A DNA stretch of 64,000 nucleotides from assembly GCF_021390535.1 (NCBI RefSeq), contig NZ_JAJUXG010000024.1, positions 1-64,000 of the forward strand, in the 5' to 3' direction. Numbering within the stretch: position 1 is the first letter of the stretch; each line of letters opens with the position of its first letter. The stretch is from Dyadobacter sp. CY312 (GTDB lineage Bacteria; Bacteroidota; Bacteroidia; Cytophagales; Spirosomataceae). The notes beneath the pieces are model-generated. The model did no database searches. It was not told the DNA's origin and saw only the letters and a list, made by a program, of their open reading frames with translations. Of the stretch, positions 1 to 8,639 are shown piece after piece. Both the position numbers and the translations under genes were made by a program.

Positions 1-456
1 GGAGCAGGCGCCTCTCTTGCCCTTGCCTGCGATGTAGTGATTGCCAGCGAAAGCGCCTACCTCAGCCAGATTTTCGTCCGTATTGGACTCATGCCTGATG
101 CAGGAGCCACATTCCTTTTGCCGCGCTTAATAGGCATGGCCAAAGCATTTGAAATTGCATCAACCGGCAGAAATGTATATGCTCCGGAAGCTGCGCAGAT
201 TGGCATGATCAACCGCGCTGTACCGGAAAATGAACTGGATGCCGCTGTTGACGAAACCGTTGCTTACTACCGCAATGCTCCTACCAAAGCAATAGGCACA
301 ATGAAGGCTGTTTTGAACCAATCATACCAGTCTGACCTCGGTAAAATGCTGGAATTGGAAGCCCTTAACCAGGATGCATTAAGCAAAACCCACGACGCTG
401 CGGAAGGAATTATGTCATTTATTCAAAAAAGAAAGCCTGATTATCAGGGTAAATAA
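1..456 (+). CDS. Enoyl-CoA hydratase/isomerase family protein, 3' part
   Basis: The frame is open from the first base of the window, so the start lies to the left. The visible 151 residues begin with GAGASLALACDVVIASE, the crotonase oxyanion-hole region, and continue through IFVRIGLMPDAGATFLLPRLIG and the helical C-terminus found in this family. The spacing and the IGLMPDAG stretch resemble PaaG/PaaB-type phenylacetate or fatty acid hydratases and isomerases. These enzymes hydrate or isomerise enoyl-CoA thioesters in the cytoplasm. The exact substrate cannot be fixed from this half. The gene ends about 140 bp before tRNA-Arg and lies outside the integrated element. Confidence 0.9.
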   Translation, partial: GAGASLALACDVVIASESAYLSQIFVRIGLMPDAGATFLLPRLIGMAKAFEIASTGRNVYAPEAAQIGMINRAVPENELDAAVDETVAYYRNAPTKAIGTMKAVLNQSYQSDLGKMLELEALNQDALSKTHDAAEGIMSFIQKRKPDYQGK

Positions 457-485
457 AAATAATTTAAAATATTTTCTACCCTACA

Positions 486-517
486 TTTGGTATCAACAAG
501 GTCAATACCTATCTTTG
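486..517 (+). promoter_or_regulatory. Bacteroidota-type promoter of tRNA-Arg
   Basis: TTTG at 486-489 is followed after 20 bases by TATCTTTG at 510-517. This matches the Bacteroidota consensus TTTG-N19ish-TAnnTTTG for the primary sigma factor. Transcription would begin near 524, so the transcript would include the tRNA remnant at 537-578 before the intact tRNA-Arg. Confidence 0.75.
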
Positions 518-536
518 CAGTCCAATTAAGAATGTC

Positions 537-578
537 GGTTTCGTAGCCGCAGCGGCGGACCGTTCAATTGGATAGAGT
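537..578 (+). pseudogene. tRNA-Arg 5'-half remnant with GC-rich insert
   Basis: GGTTTCGTAGC (537-547) and TCAATTGGATAGAG (564-577) repeat the first 25 bases of the tRNA-Arg at 599-672. Between them is a 16-base insert, CGCAGCGGCGGACCGT, in place of a direct join. The insert and its edge contain the palindrome GCCGCAGCGGC. The copy stops after the D arm, so it cannot form a tRNA. It lies between the predicted promoter and the intact tRNA. Confidence 0.7.
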
Positions 579-598
579 ATCAGCTGCAAATAATACAA

Positions 599-672
599 GG
601 TTTCGTAGCTCAATTGGATAGAGCACCTGACTACGGATCAGGAGGTTTGGGGTTCGAATCCCTACGAGACCA
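599..672 (+). tRNA. tRNA-Arg (anticodon ACG)
   Basis: The full cloverleaf can be drawn: acceptor GGTTTCG/CGAGACC, D stem GCTC/GAGC, anticodon stem CCTGA/TCAGG with loop CTACGGA, and a T arm with loop TTCGAAT. The length is 74 nt with discriminator A and no encoded CCA. The ACG anticodon would be read as ICG for CGN codons. Its 3' part is the integration site of the downstream element and was restored by the element's own copy. Confidence 0.97.
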
Positions 673-673
673 C
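622..673 (+). repeat. attL: 52-bp tRNA-Arg 3' direct repeat, left copy
   Basis: Starts in the D-stem 3' strand (AGCACCTGACTACGG) and runs one base beyond the discriminator. It is identical to 16383-16434. This copy completes the functional tRNA-Arg. Confidence 0.93.
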
Positions 674-682
674 CACATTATC

Positions 683-718
683 AAGGACTTATGAGATGAA
701 ACTCGTAAGTCCTTTTTT
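683..718 (+). terminator. Terminator after tRNA-Arg
   Basis: AAGGACTTATGAG pairs with CTCGTAAGTCCTT across a six-base loop, followed by a run of T. Given the attL/attR geometry, this terminator belongs to the element; the original chromosomal one is at 16444-16480. Confidence 0.85.
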
Positions 719-742
719 ATTTGATACACAATTTGATACACA
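719..742 (+). repeat. Tandem 12-bp repeat, left end (possible integrase arm sites)
   Basis: Two head-to-tail copies of ATTTGATACACA lie 46 bp inside attL. The same pair, with one change, occurs in the same orientation at 16252-16275 near the other end. Paired short repeats on both sides of a recombination core are typical of arm-type binding sites of tyrosine integrases; that role is inferred. Confidence 0.75.
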
Positions 743-1169
743 AGTGCAGGCCATGTCAAATTCTAAAAAAATTGCTGCGGCAGCTTGTAAAGCGTTAATG
801 TGATGTATTTATTGAATTCAACAAAGCATTAATTACCTGTGCATAATCAATGACTAGCACCTTCATCTACTGATAGATCTCATGACTTCAAAATTGTAGA
901 CACATGTTCACACCCATCCGATAAACTCCTATCAACAGATTCCTATAATTTGTAATCTTGTTTCATCAAAAATGATCCAAAAAGAATGCTGGCTTTATGC
1001 CCTGTTACGCTCACGTACCTTACACTTTACAAACTAACCAATAACCAGAAATACCTAAATTTGAGGTAAATGCAATAAACCAAATTAGTGTGATCCAAAT
1101 CTATTCCTAACCTCCTATAGTATTCAGAATAAATATCACATATTGAAAGATGAGTTAAACTTTATCAAA
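743..1169. other. No gene seen
   Basis: This AT-rich stretch inside the left end of the element has stops in all frames and no recognisable protein, RNA or repeat. It may hold the promoter of the decayed gene that follows. Confidence 0.5.
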
Positions 1170-1440
1170 ATGGGCAGAAAACATTTTACCTCCATTATTT
1201 TATTACTAGCGTTATTGCAATTTATCGCATACGCCAATCCAAAAATTGATCCAATTCGATTCTCAATGGAACTAATGCCACACAAGTATCTTTAAATGAA
1301 AAGTTTGAAATCGAAATCTCCGCGAAGCATCTGAACATTCCTTCATTTGCCTTCTTCCATTTGGAAAAATACCAAAATACTGCCTTCCGGCGAGGATAGT
1401 TATCGAGTAAGCTTCTCCACTAGCATCGCCGCGGCGCACC
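1170..1440 (+). pseudogene. Broken gene for a secreted protein
   Basis: An ATG at 1170 opens MGRKHFTSIILLLALLQF, a clear signal peptide ending near AYA. That frame stops at 1295. In the next frame GTNATQVSLNEKFEIEIS (from about 1267) continues the sense of the protein, and a third frame then gives PSGEDSYRVSFST near 1384-1416. Two frameshifts within 150 bp point to a decayed gene rather than a short peptide. The SLNEKFEIEIS stretch resembles the first beta-sandwich strand of secreted Cytophagales proteins, but no family can be named. Base composition matches the AT-rich element. Confidence 0.5.
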
Positions 1441-1752
1441 GCCCAGTTCTCAAAATATACAAATCGCATCCATAACATCTCGTAAATCAATCCTTCGTTT
1501 ACGCTTTGTATCAAAAAATACCGATATTACCAACCATTGAGGGTCAGTCAGCCTAATGTACTGTTTAATCAATTTTTTAAGGTTTCGTTACCACAAAGAT
1601 GATACTATCCTCATATTTTACGAAATCCCAAACACGCTCTAAAAAATTGCTATTCGAATAAATGGACGTATTTCACAAATTTAATCATTCAATTGGGTAA
1701 GTAATTTTAAAAAAAAACAGTAGAATATTTTTCACAATAACACATAACTAAA
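1441..1752. other. No intact gene; likely further decay and cassette promoter
   Basis: No convincing reading frame is present. Part may be the decayed tail of the broken secreted-protein gene. The last 60 bases before 1753 are A/T-rich, as usual for Bacteroidota leader regions, but I could not identify a good TAnnTTTG box. Confidence 0.4.
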
Positions 1753-3399
1753 ATGGGAGTAATCGAAGAAATGGGAGTTACAATTAAAGGGCAGAACAGG
1801 GTTCTTGATTCATTAGAATCATTATCTTATGCTGATAGGGGAAAGCCCTGGACCGACGTGCCCAAAAACCTAATCGGAACCAATAGCAATGGAGGAACCG
1901 CCAGCACAACAACTAGCGTTATTACTGTCCCGGTGAATAGTACCGGAGCGGGAACCAAGCTTGAACAGAAAATAGATATCTTGCCAACTGACTCTATTTA
2001 TCAAGAAGGAGATAGGTTGACTTTTCGAATTGTAGTTTCGGAATCGGTTGAAAACTCTATTGAAAGTAAACTGGACTTTACATTTTATGTAAATGATATG
2101 TTGACCACCGTGGAACTCAATGCTGCGCTTTATAATAGTCCAAAAACAGTAGAAATTACCTTTGACTACATCATCCAGCTAGCAAACGGCAATTTGCCAA
2201 AATTTAAAATAGCGGTTGCTGTAAAGACTACCACTTCATTTGTTTCTCAAATTCATACATATACAGTTAATTCTTTTTGGGTATATAATAACACCACGAG
2301 ATTCAAGCAGTTTGTGGAGCAGATATCAAGTGTTGTTTCTCTACCAACACTACCCAATAACAGAGGCGCCATATTTCCACATATGTTTGGGGCAGTTGGA
2401 AATGGTGTTACAGATGATACATTGGCGATGCAAAAAGCAGTTGATCTGGCTGTATCGTCCTCCAAGCTGGTCGTTATACCATCCGGGTTATATAAAATCA
2501 CATCAAGCATAACTATCTCGGGTTCTGTAACCATTATTGGTACAGATAATACTACAATTTATGGAGATTCGAGTAATGAAATATTCGTTGTTAATACAAA
2601 TGAACCGTTTCACTTCCAACAATTAAAAATATCTAAGAGAGGTATTTTTAATACGAGGTTTCTCATGATCAATAACGGATATAATAATAAAAACAGTAGT
2701 ATTGAGAATGTAGAATTTTCTGGATTGAATGTAGGCATTTCGTTAAATTATTGCACTGATTTATCCATTAACAAATGTAAAATAATTAGTGGATCTTATG
2801 GAATTATAATAGGTGATGCAGACGCTACCTCGGTGAGTAATATTTCAATAAATAACTGTCATTTTGAAAATTTGATACAGGAAAACATACTGGTGAAAAG
2901 TGGAACAGGTCTTAAAATAGTGGATAATGTATTTAGGAACACGACTCCAACTAGTAAGGCCTGTGTATTTATATCAGCAGATAGTGGACTGCATGATGGG
3001 ATAGTCATTCGAGCGAATAATTTTAATCTTGGTGTAAGTTCATGTATATCTATAGGACCTAATAGCTCCGCGATATATAGTAATATTCTTATTGAAAGTA
3101 ACACAATCAGATCAATAGCAAGCACTAGTGCATACGCAGTCGTTATAACAAATCAGACAAACGACACAAATGGGTTAATTATTTCTAATAATTATGTATT
3201 CAATAACAAATGGGGATTTTTGATCTGGTCTTCGAAAAACGTCTCATTAATAGGGAACATTTTTAATGGGCTGAGCGGGAGTACTCAATCGAAGGCACTT
3301 GAAATGAGTAATGGATGTACCTATATCAAAATGGGAAACATATATCACAATCAGTTTCTGCCAAACACTTTTAATAACTCAACCCAATTAACCGATTAA
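1753..3399 (+). CDS. Right-handed beta-helix (pectate-lyase-3-like) protein
   Basis: The protein has 548 residues. About residues 213-233 read FGAVGNGVTDDTLAMQKAVD, the hallmark start of pectate-lyase-3/glycosyl hydrolase 28-type beta-helices and of many phage tailspikes. From there to the C-terminus, repeated N-rich rungs (ISINNCHFENL, IVIRANNFNLG, LIISNNYVFNN) fit a parallel beta-helix. The first 200 residues are a separate region with a G/S/T-rich linker at about 43-65 and a beta-rich part. There is no signal peptide or membrane segment. The stop overlaps the next start as TAATG, so the two genes are translationally coupled. A polysaccharide-binding or -cleaving role is likely; a tailspike-like origin is inference. 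Confidence 0.85.
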   Translation: MGVIEEMGVTIKGQNRVLDSLESLSYADRGKPWTDVPKNLIGTNSNGGTASTTTSVITVPVNSTGAGTKLEQKIDILPTDSIYQEGDRLTFRIVVSESVENSIESKLDFTFYVNDMLTTVELNAALYNSPKTVEITFDYIIQLANGNLPKFKIAVAVKTTTSFVSQIHTYTVNSFWVYNNTTRFKQFVEQISSVVSLPTLPNNRGAIFPHMFGAVGNGVTDDTLAMQKAVDLAVSSSKLVVIPSGLYKITSSITISGSVTIIGTDNTTIYGDSSNEIFVVNTNEPFHFQQLKISKRGIFNTRFLMINNGYNNKNSSIENVEFSGLNVGISLNYCTDLSINKCKIISGSYGIIIGDADATSVSNISINNCHFENLIQENILVKSGTGLKIVDNVFRNTTPTSKACVFISADSGLHDGIVIRANNFNLGVSSCISIGPNSSAIYSNILIESNTIRSIASTSAYAVVITNQTNDTNGLIISNNYVFNNKWGFLIWSSKNVSLIGNIFNGLSGSTQSKALEMSNGCTYIKMGNIYHNQFLPNTFNNSTQLTD

Positions 3400-5867
3400 T
3401 GATAACAATCACAACAACTTCCAGCACAGAATATTATGTGGACAAGAACGTGCATGATAGGGACAACGCCATTTATCCTGCGTTTGTTGATAATCTCCCT
3501 TATCAATCATGGTCGGAAACACAATCTTTTGATTATTTTCAATTAATGGCCACAGGTGGAAGCAATTATAGTTGGGAACTTATTTCCGGGAAATTGCCGA
3601 CAGGATTAATTTTAAGTGAAGACGGAAAAATAAGTGGAACCCCAACGGAAGAGGAGAGCTTCTCTTTTAAAGTAAAGGTGACTTCGGGTGCTGAATTTGA
3701 CACAAAAGAATTAGTCATGTGTGCGCATCCTTTTCGCTCGTCTTGGCTGGCAGAAGCAAAGTTTGGCGTTAATCCAGGATGGGGCGACTCCTGTGATCCA
3801 ATAATTACACTTAGAGGTGAGATTCCTACATTGGTATCGAGGGCAACAAATTTTAACCCCGTTTCATGGGCAACGCAAATTAAGGCCATGGGAGCCAAAT
3901 TTGTTGTTTTTCTTACGAAGGGGAACAAGGGTATTCGTTGGTGGCCTTCCGATACATCTACCGAGCTCTCTGCCTGGCATTTTTTTATTAACAGAGATAT
4001 TGTCGGCGAATTTATATCGGCATATCATAGTGAGGGTCTGAAAGCAATAGGATATTTTGCTGCAGATCACAGTGCTAAAATGAAAAATTTACCTTCGGAC
4101 GAGTACTATATTCAAGACTATGCAAGAACTGTCGATGGCGTGGACCAAACCATTGGTAGACTCAACATTAGTTTATTGAAACAACTGATACTTAAGGGTA
4201 TTGATGGTTTTTGGTTTGACATGGGCGCCAATGCAGATATGTATCCTCCATCTAGTGTCGATCCAGATTGGCTTCGCTGGAGTGAATTTATTCCAATGTT
4301 ACGCTATTATAATCCATATGCTATATTCTACTTGAATCCTGGCATTCATAGAGGTGGGACAGCCTTGAAATATCCCCATACCGACGTTCTTACTTGGGAA
4401 GGTAATGTGGATCACGGCAGTGGTCTTGGCCTCGAAGTGGCAATTCCCTCTGTTTTACCAAAGAAAGTAGCACTACAAGTAGATAATATTTTGACCGACA
4501 ATTGGGTATGGCCAGCCGGTACTCCACTGGATCCTAAGCCATCGGAAATGATCATTAAGTCTATTCTGGAAACTTGGGCCGTTGGTGGTACTTTTGTATT
4601 AAATTGGCCGGTTCCTGCTGACGGAACTTTAATTCACAACGCATACACAAATGTCTTATTTGATATTGGCAGTTTTGTATCAGCGAATCAGGGTTACAGC
4701 AAAGAGCCTAAAATATCACTGGTAAATTCTCATGCAGTGATTCAAATTGTTGAGAACACGCGTGTATATTATACAACAGATGGGACCATTCCGACGACAA
4801 AAAGTAACATCTATTTGTCGCCTATACCACTGGTTAGACGTACAACAATCAAGGCTTTTGCGGTGGAGGTGGACAAACAAAAGAGTAAAATTGTAGAACT
4901 CACCTTATTAGGGAGCCTACAGATATCTCAAATGCAAGGCAAAGCTGGCAAGTTGTTTACAGCAGTGTCGGGAGATTCGTTAAAGACAGAACCTTATGGC
5001 TATTATCGAGGCATGAGGGTGACGGTAGGTGTAAGCCCCATCATTCTTACCCACATTGGCAGAAAGTCTGTTGGAGTAGGTTCACATCAGGTATTGATAC
5101 GAAGGTATTATGACAATTTCCCGATACTTGTTGACACGCTAAATACGACGGATATTGAGGAAGATGGATACAAATATATTATAATTTCCCCTCTTAAGCT
5201 TGAAGCTGGAACATCTTATATCATTGCCTTTAAAGAAGAAAGTTCAGATCAATTTTACGCGAACCAGTTCAGTTTTATACCGGTTAATAAGGATGTCAGA
5301 ATTGTAGAAAAATATGTTCTTAATGCGTTGGGAGACCAAGAAATGCTTAGTATCAACGATGATGGGAGCGGTGCCTTTATTAATTTGAAATATAGGATCT
5401 TAACTAGGGAAAAAGGGAAGAATCTGGCGCTGGGGGCATCGGTTACATTAAACAGTAATAAGGTTGGAAACAAGAGTCTACCCCCAACTCAAGTTAGTAC
5501 TTTAAAGATGTATGCAGAGAATGCAGTTGATAATAATCTGTTAACTTTTGCTGCTGCAACGGATGAATATGGATGGAATTTGGTTGTTGATCTTTTGGAT
5601 ATAAAATCTATTAGCCGGATTAATCTATTATTTCAGGAAGGAAACTTTGCCACGGTATTAGATATTTACACTTCGATTGAATACAGGACAGATTTAAGGT
5701 TCCTGTGGCGAACTAACAATACAATACAAAAACTGGATTATACATTTAAATTCGATAGCCGTCAAGCGCGATATGTATACATCCAAGCTATTAAGCCCAA
5801 TGGAGAGAATCAGGAAGGAAATCAGATGGGCATAAAGAGTTTTGAAGTTTTTGAGAAAATCTGGTAA
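3399..5867 (+). CDS. Multidomain GH29-like (alpha-L-fucosidase fold) protein
   Basis: The protein has 822 residues. Residues about 47-98 form a putative Ig domain (LPTGLILSEDGKISGTPT). Residues about 110-430 resemble a GH29 barrel, with KFVVFLTKGNKGIRWWPS at the substrate side and GFWFDMG placing the likely nucleophile at Asp274. Around 445-505 YYTTDGTIPTTKSNIYLS is typical of chitobiase C-terminal-like beta sandwiches. Residues about 675-822 look like an F5/8 type C carbohydrate-binding domain (AENAVDNNLLTFAA, then SISRINLLF). It begins inside the stop of the beta-helix gene. No signal peptide is visible, which is unusual for a glycosidase of this build. Substrate is unknown. Confidence 0.8.
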   Translation: MITITTTSSTEYYVDKNVHDRDNAIYPAFVDNLPYQSWSETQSFDYFQLMATGGSNYSWELISGKLPTGLILSEDGKISGTPTEEESFSFKVKVTSGAEFDTKELVMCAHPFRSSWLAEAKFGVNPGWGDSCDPIITLRGEIPTLVSRATNFNPVSWATQIKAMGAKFVVFLTKGNKGIRWWPSDTSTELSAWHFFINRDIVGEFISAYHSEGLKAIGYFAADHSAKMKNLPSDEYYIQDYARTVDGVDQTIGRLNISLLKQLILKGIDGFWFDMGANADMYPPSSVDPDWLRWSEFIPMLRYYNPYAIFYLNPGIHRGGTALKYPHTDVLTWEGNVDHGSGLGLEVAIPSVLPKKVALQVDNILTDNWVWPAGTPLDPKPSEMIIKSILETWAVGGTFVLNWPVPADGTLIHNAYTNVLFDIGSFVSANQGYSKEPKISLVNSHAVIQIVENTRVYYTTDGTIPTTKSNIYLSPIPLVRRTTIKAFAVEVDKQKSKIVELTLLGSLQISQMQGKAGKLFTAVSGDSLKTEPYGYYRGMRVTVGVSPIILTHIGRKSVGVGSHQVLIRRYYDNFPILVDTLNTTDIEEDGYKYIIISPLKLEAGTSYIIAFKEESSDQFYANQFSFIPVNKDVRIVEKYVLNALGDQEMLSINDDGSGAFINLKYRILTREKGKNLALGASVTLNSNKVGNKSLPPTQVSTLKMYAENAVDNNLLTFAAATDEYGWNLVVDLLDIKSISRINLLFQEGNFATVLDIYTSIEYRTDLRFLWRTNNTIQKLDYTFKFDSRQARYVYIQAIKPNGENQEGNQMGIKSFEVFEKIW

Positions 5868-5948
5868 TCTAACATATATTAACCAAGACTTGATTTGTCG
5901 GACAGACCGGAATTAGTCGGCATCAAGTCATCCACCTTACCTCGAACA

Positions 5949-5999
5949 TTTTTTCTCGCATCCCCTCTCAGTCAATTACGGAGGGGTTGTGAGAGAAAA
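5949..5999. repeat. Imperfect inverted repeat
   Basis: TTTTTCTCGCATCCCCTC (5949-5966) is nearly the reverse complement of the stretch from 5981 to 5999 (GAGGGGTTGTGAGAGAAAA), with a 14-base loop. It lies about 80 bp after the glycosidase stop. There is no T run on the plus strand, so it is a hairpin of unknown role rather than a clear terminator. Confidence 0.55.
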
Positions 6000-6144
6000 T
6001 GCGGATTTATAAGATGGTACTTTACCAATTTCAGTTCAGGTGTCATAGGATGTCTCCAGCTTTCACATAAAATGGTTGGAAATCAACCTTGATGTAATGC
6101 ACATGTATCAACCGTAACACCAGTGTACTTTATATTATTCGTAT

Positions 6145-6662
6145 CCATCCGACGGACTCGAGCCGATTTTTCCCGTCTCAACTATGCTTTCACCTTCCAA
6201 TCCAGTTTTTCTTCCCGCATCTACTGATCGAGAGAGTACCTACATGATTTCAAGCACGTAAGTCGATCTTTCTTAATTAGATTTAAGAGCGTCTACAAAT
6301 TTGCGACGGGGGTGGGCCATACAGTAGACCAAAAGAATATCTGGGTGGTTACCAAAAGCTTTTCATAGACCGCGTAGCCGTCTACCTGCGGCGTACCGGC
6401 ATAGCCTTCCAGCGTCTACTTAGGATCACTTTGGCCTCGGTCTTTCTGGTAATCAAACAGTGTCAGCTTATCATTGGGGGCATTGAATATCCAATGTTTT
6501 AGCCTCAATGGATTCCTTTTTATGGCCTCTATCAAATACTTTCAGCAGCGTTTCATCAGCTATAGACACTTCACTATTGAGGCCAGGAGTTTTAAAAGCC
6601 CCCTCAAACGGGCAAGGTGCTACCACCCTTAATGATCCAATCGGAAGCGGTGGAATCGGGAA
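6145..6662 (-). pseudogene. IS66-family transposase relic
   Basis: Read on the minus strand, the segment gives pieces of an IS66 TnpC in order: IPDSTASDW, ADETLLKVFDRGHKKE, then after a frameshift NDKLTLFDYQKDRG, an in-frame TAG, EGYAGTPQVDGYAVYEK, and after another shift VYCMAHPRRKFVDALK (near 6284-6331). A further piece, REEKLDW...LRREKS, lies at 6145-6220. The DET and VDGY/YCMAH motifs mark the catalytic core. Several stops and shifts make it non-functional. It lies between the glycosidase cassette and the minus-strand genes of the element. Confidence 0.85.
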
Positions 6663-6898
6663 TTTTTGCTACTAACCGTCTTAATTTAACTATAAATCAC
6701 CTCCCTCCCAACACATTTGACTTAATTATTGCCTATAAAAGCTCCTCTATCCAAACATACTTAAATTGATCAAAAATGTACATTATCAGGACACTCCTTT
6801 TCATTCGCACCTTTAACATGTCATGTTTTAGTACAGCCACTCTTTGTTTCCAGATTCCATAATGTAAAGTCTGTCAAAAAAAAATTAGATACAATTCA

Positions 6899-7288
6899 TT
6901 AAAATGGACAACCTCTTTTTGAATCAATATACACTTTATGCCCACTTCTATCCGCCATGTCATCCGAAAAACAATAGCATTCATGAATACCAATTACTCT
7001 TCCTTCTTTCGTTAAAATGTTAATCTCAATATAATCTTTCGATACGTCGCCACTAAAAATGAAACTCTCACCATTGTTGGCTGAAAATTTACATCTTCCC
7101 GGCGTCCTTACGAGAAGGCTATTACCTTTGCGTCTAAACAGGTCAAAACAGTTGGCGAAAATCCTTAAAAAATCCTGCTTCGACTCATTTAGACACTTCA
7201 CATCCGGATCCAAAATCGATCCGATCATCTCTATATCCAGATCCTCTATAAAGTAAATAAGAGCACTTTTTTGGTCTAAAATGTTCAT
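6899..7288 (-). CDS. Hypothetical protein, 129 aa
   Basis: I do not recognise a family. The protein starts MNILDQKSALIYFIEDLDIE and is a small soluble protein with a helical first half and a beta-rich second half (ESFIFSGDVSKDYIEINIL, GRVIGIHECYCF). The helix-then-sheet layout recalls NTF2/SnoaL-like folds, but that is only an impression. It has no signal peptide. It stands alone on the minus strand between the IS66 relic and the small gene at 7393-7614. Confidence 0.55.
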   Translation of the reverse strand: MNILDQKSALIYFIEDLDIEMIGSILDPDVKCLNESKQDFLRIFANCFDLFRRKGNSLLVRTPGRCKFSANNGESFIFSGDVSKDYIEINILTKEGRVIGIHECYCFSDDMADRSGHKVYIDSKRGCPF

Positions 7289-7392
7289 TGCGTATTAAAA
7301 AATAGAGTATTTATCCTTGATCACCATTTGATGATTCCCGCCCAAATAACTAAAAGTAATGTCTGAGCGGGAATTTATTGGCATACAAACTA

Positions 7393-7614
7393 TCAAATAG
7401 TAAAGTCGGTGTGACTACACACCTGACCTTCGATCAAATAGAAGAGCTGGTTATCAAAATTTTTGTAGACCATTTCAACCAACATATCTTTGGAAGACAT
7501 ATCGGCCAAAATCGGGACAACTTTGAAGGGACAGAAGAGCCTCTTCAAAATTCCCCTTTCATCAATGATGAGAATAGAAAATGGATCAATGTAATGAAGA
7601 GAGGCTTCACTCAT
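7393..7614 (-). CDS. Small hypothetical protein, 73 aa
   Basis: From the ATG at 7614 the frame reads MSEASLHYIDPFSILIIDE and ends YLIEGQVCSHTDFTI. It alternates short strands (FSILIIDERGILKRLFCPF) and one amphipathic helix (KDMLVEMVYKNFDNQ). A longer reading from 7695 would overlap the upstream stop and adds an odd basic leader, so 7614 is preferred. It follows the DUF3871 gene by 65 bp and is probably co-transcribed. The role is unknown. Confidence 0.5.
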   Translation of the reverse strand: MSEASLHYIDPFSILIIDERGILKRLFCPFKVVPILADMSSKDMLVEMVYKNFDNQLFYLIEGQVCSHTDFTI

Positions 7615-7679
7615 GGCTGTTTTAACAAAGTTTGAAGAATAATAAATTCTGAGTAAAAAATTCCTAGAACACATACCCA

Positions 7680-8639
7680 TCAACTCAGAAACCAATTGCC
7701 GTTTCCAGCATCAAGCGACTCAACCAGGTTTTGTACCAAATTAGAAGCATTGGCGGAACGGGATAAGAAACCATCTATATAGCTGGATTTATTCGCTCCG
7801 GTGAATAGGTTATAAACCTTCCATAAGTTTATCGAACCGTCTTGCTGCCTGCAAAAAGAATGATCCTGATAATAGTCCTTGGCAATGCTGTTAATTTGAT
7901 AATCACCGAACGCCATTGCGGGAATTTGGCTCTTTTCCTCTGCCGACAGATATTGATACAACTTACACCGTCCAACGAGTGAAGCAAACTGACTTTCAGC
8001 AAGTGAATAGTTCGGGAATTGCTGCAACAAAGAAAGCTGCCTTTCAAACTGAAACTCACCTAACAATTTTTGAACAGCTTGCATAAGCTGCATGGAATTC
8101 TTCACTTTCACGTCCGACAGCAAACCATCAGTACAAACGCAGAGATTTGTACATACCTGATTTTTGAAACCTACGAATATTTTAAAATGTTCATCTGCTC
8201 CTTTTTTGCTCGAAAGATTATCCTGAGAATAGCTTTTCACTCCTCCAATGGTTAAGTTCAAAACGTTCCCGTCTATGGTTTCCCGGATTGAAGGTATCTC
8301 TACAACAAACATCATACGTTCGTAGTAAATGGTTTTCTCCCATTCTTCAAGCTGATTGGCCGGTTTGTTTCGAGCATCAGGAATTCTTCCTTTAACCGGA
8401 TGTGAAACCCTGATGTTTGCAGGAACAATCACTTCGTCTCTGAACTGACTGAAAACTGCTTCCTCAGCTATTGTTATAAAATCCCGGTGGGAAATAAGTG
8501 GTTCGTTGTCTTTGGTAAAGACTGGAATGATGTGACTGTTTTCCAATTCAGTAAACAAAATTGGCGCCGTGTTTGCTTCAATAAAAGAAGGAGAGGCTAT
8601 ACTTTGAGACTTTGTGTTATTGATTACTAGCGTATCCAT
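7680..8639 (-). CDS. DUF3871 family protein
   Basis: The protein has 319 residues. It shows features of the Bacteroidota DUF3871 family found on mobile elements: an N-terminal PVFTKDNEPLISHRDFI, the central block NLTIGGVKSYSQDNL, and EHFKIFVGFKNQVCTNLCV. The C-terminus NLWKVYNLFTGANKSSYID resembles DUF932-like phage/plasmid proteins. Its ATG lies inside the end of the upstream ATPase gene (23-bp overlap), indicating coupled expression. By context a role in element replication or recombination is likely; the biochemical function is unknown. Confidence 0.75.
   Translation of the reverse strand: MDTLVINNTKSQSIASPSFIEANTAPILFTELENSHIIPVFTKDNEPLISHRDFITIAEEAVFSQFRDEVIVPANIRVSHPVKGRIPDARNKPANQLEEWEKTIYYERMMFVVEIPSIRETIDGNVLNLTIGGVKSYSQDNLSSKKGADEHFKIFVGFKNQVCTNLCVCTDGLLSDVKVKNSMQLMQAVQKLLGEFQFERQLSLLQQFPNYSLAESQFASLVGRCKLYQYLSAEEKSQIPAMAFGDYQINSIAKDYYQDHSFCRQQDGSINLWKVYNLFTGANKSSYIDGFLSRSANASNLVQNLVESLDAGNGNWFLS

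Noticed and set aside
1272..1514. 80-residue reading frame on the minus strand
   Set aside because: It runs opposite to the decayed secreted-protein gene, has no recognisable features, and its composition is explained by the plus-strand coding remains.
5949..5999. Terminator of the beta-helix/glycosidase cassette
   Set aside because: The hairpin is followed by an A-rich stretch, not by T, on the plus strand.
5895..6092. 65-residue plus-strand frame after the glycosidase gene
   Set aside because: It spans the inverted repeat at 5949-5999 and ends next to the IS66 relic; no protein-like pattern.
7378..7635. 85-residue plus-strand frame
   Set aside because: It is the reverse of the 73-residue minus-strand gene, which fits the strand of its neighbours and has better protein character.
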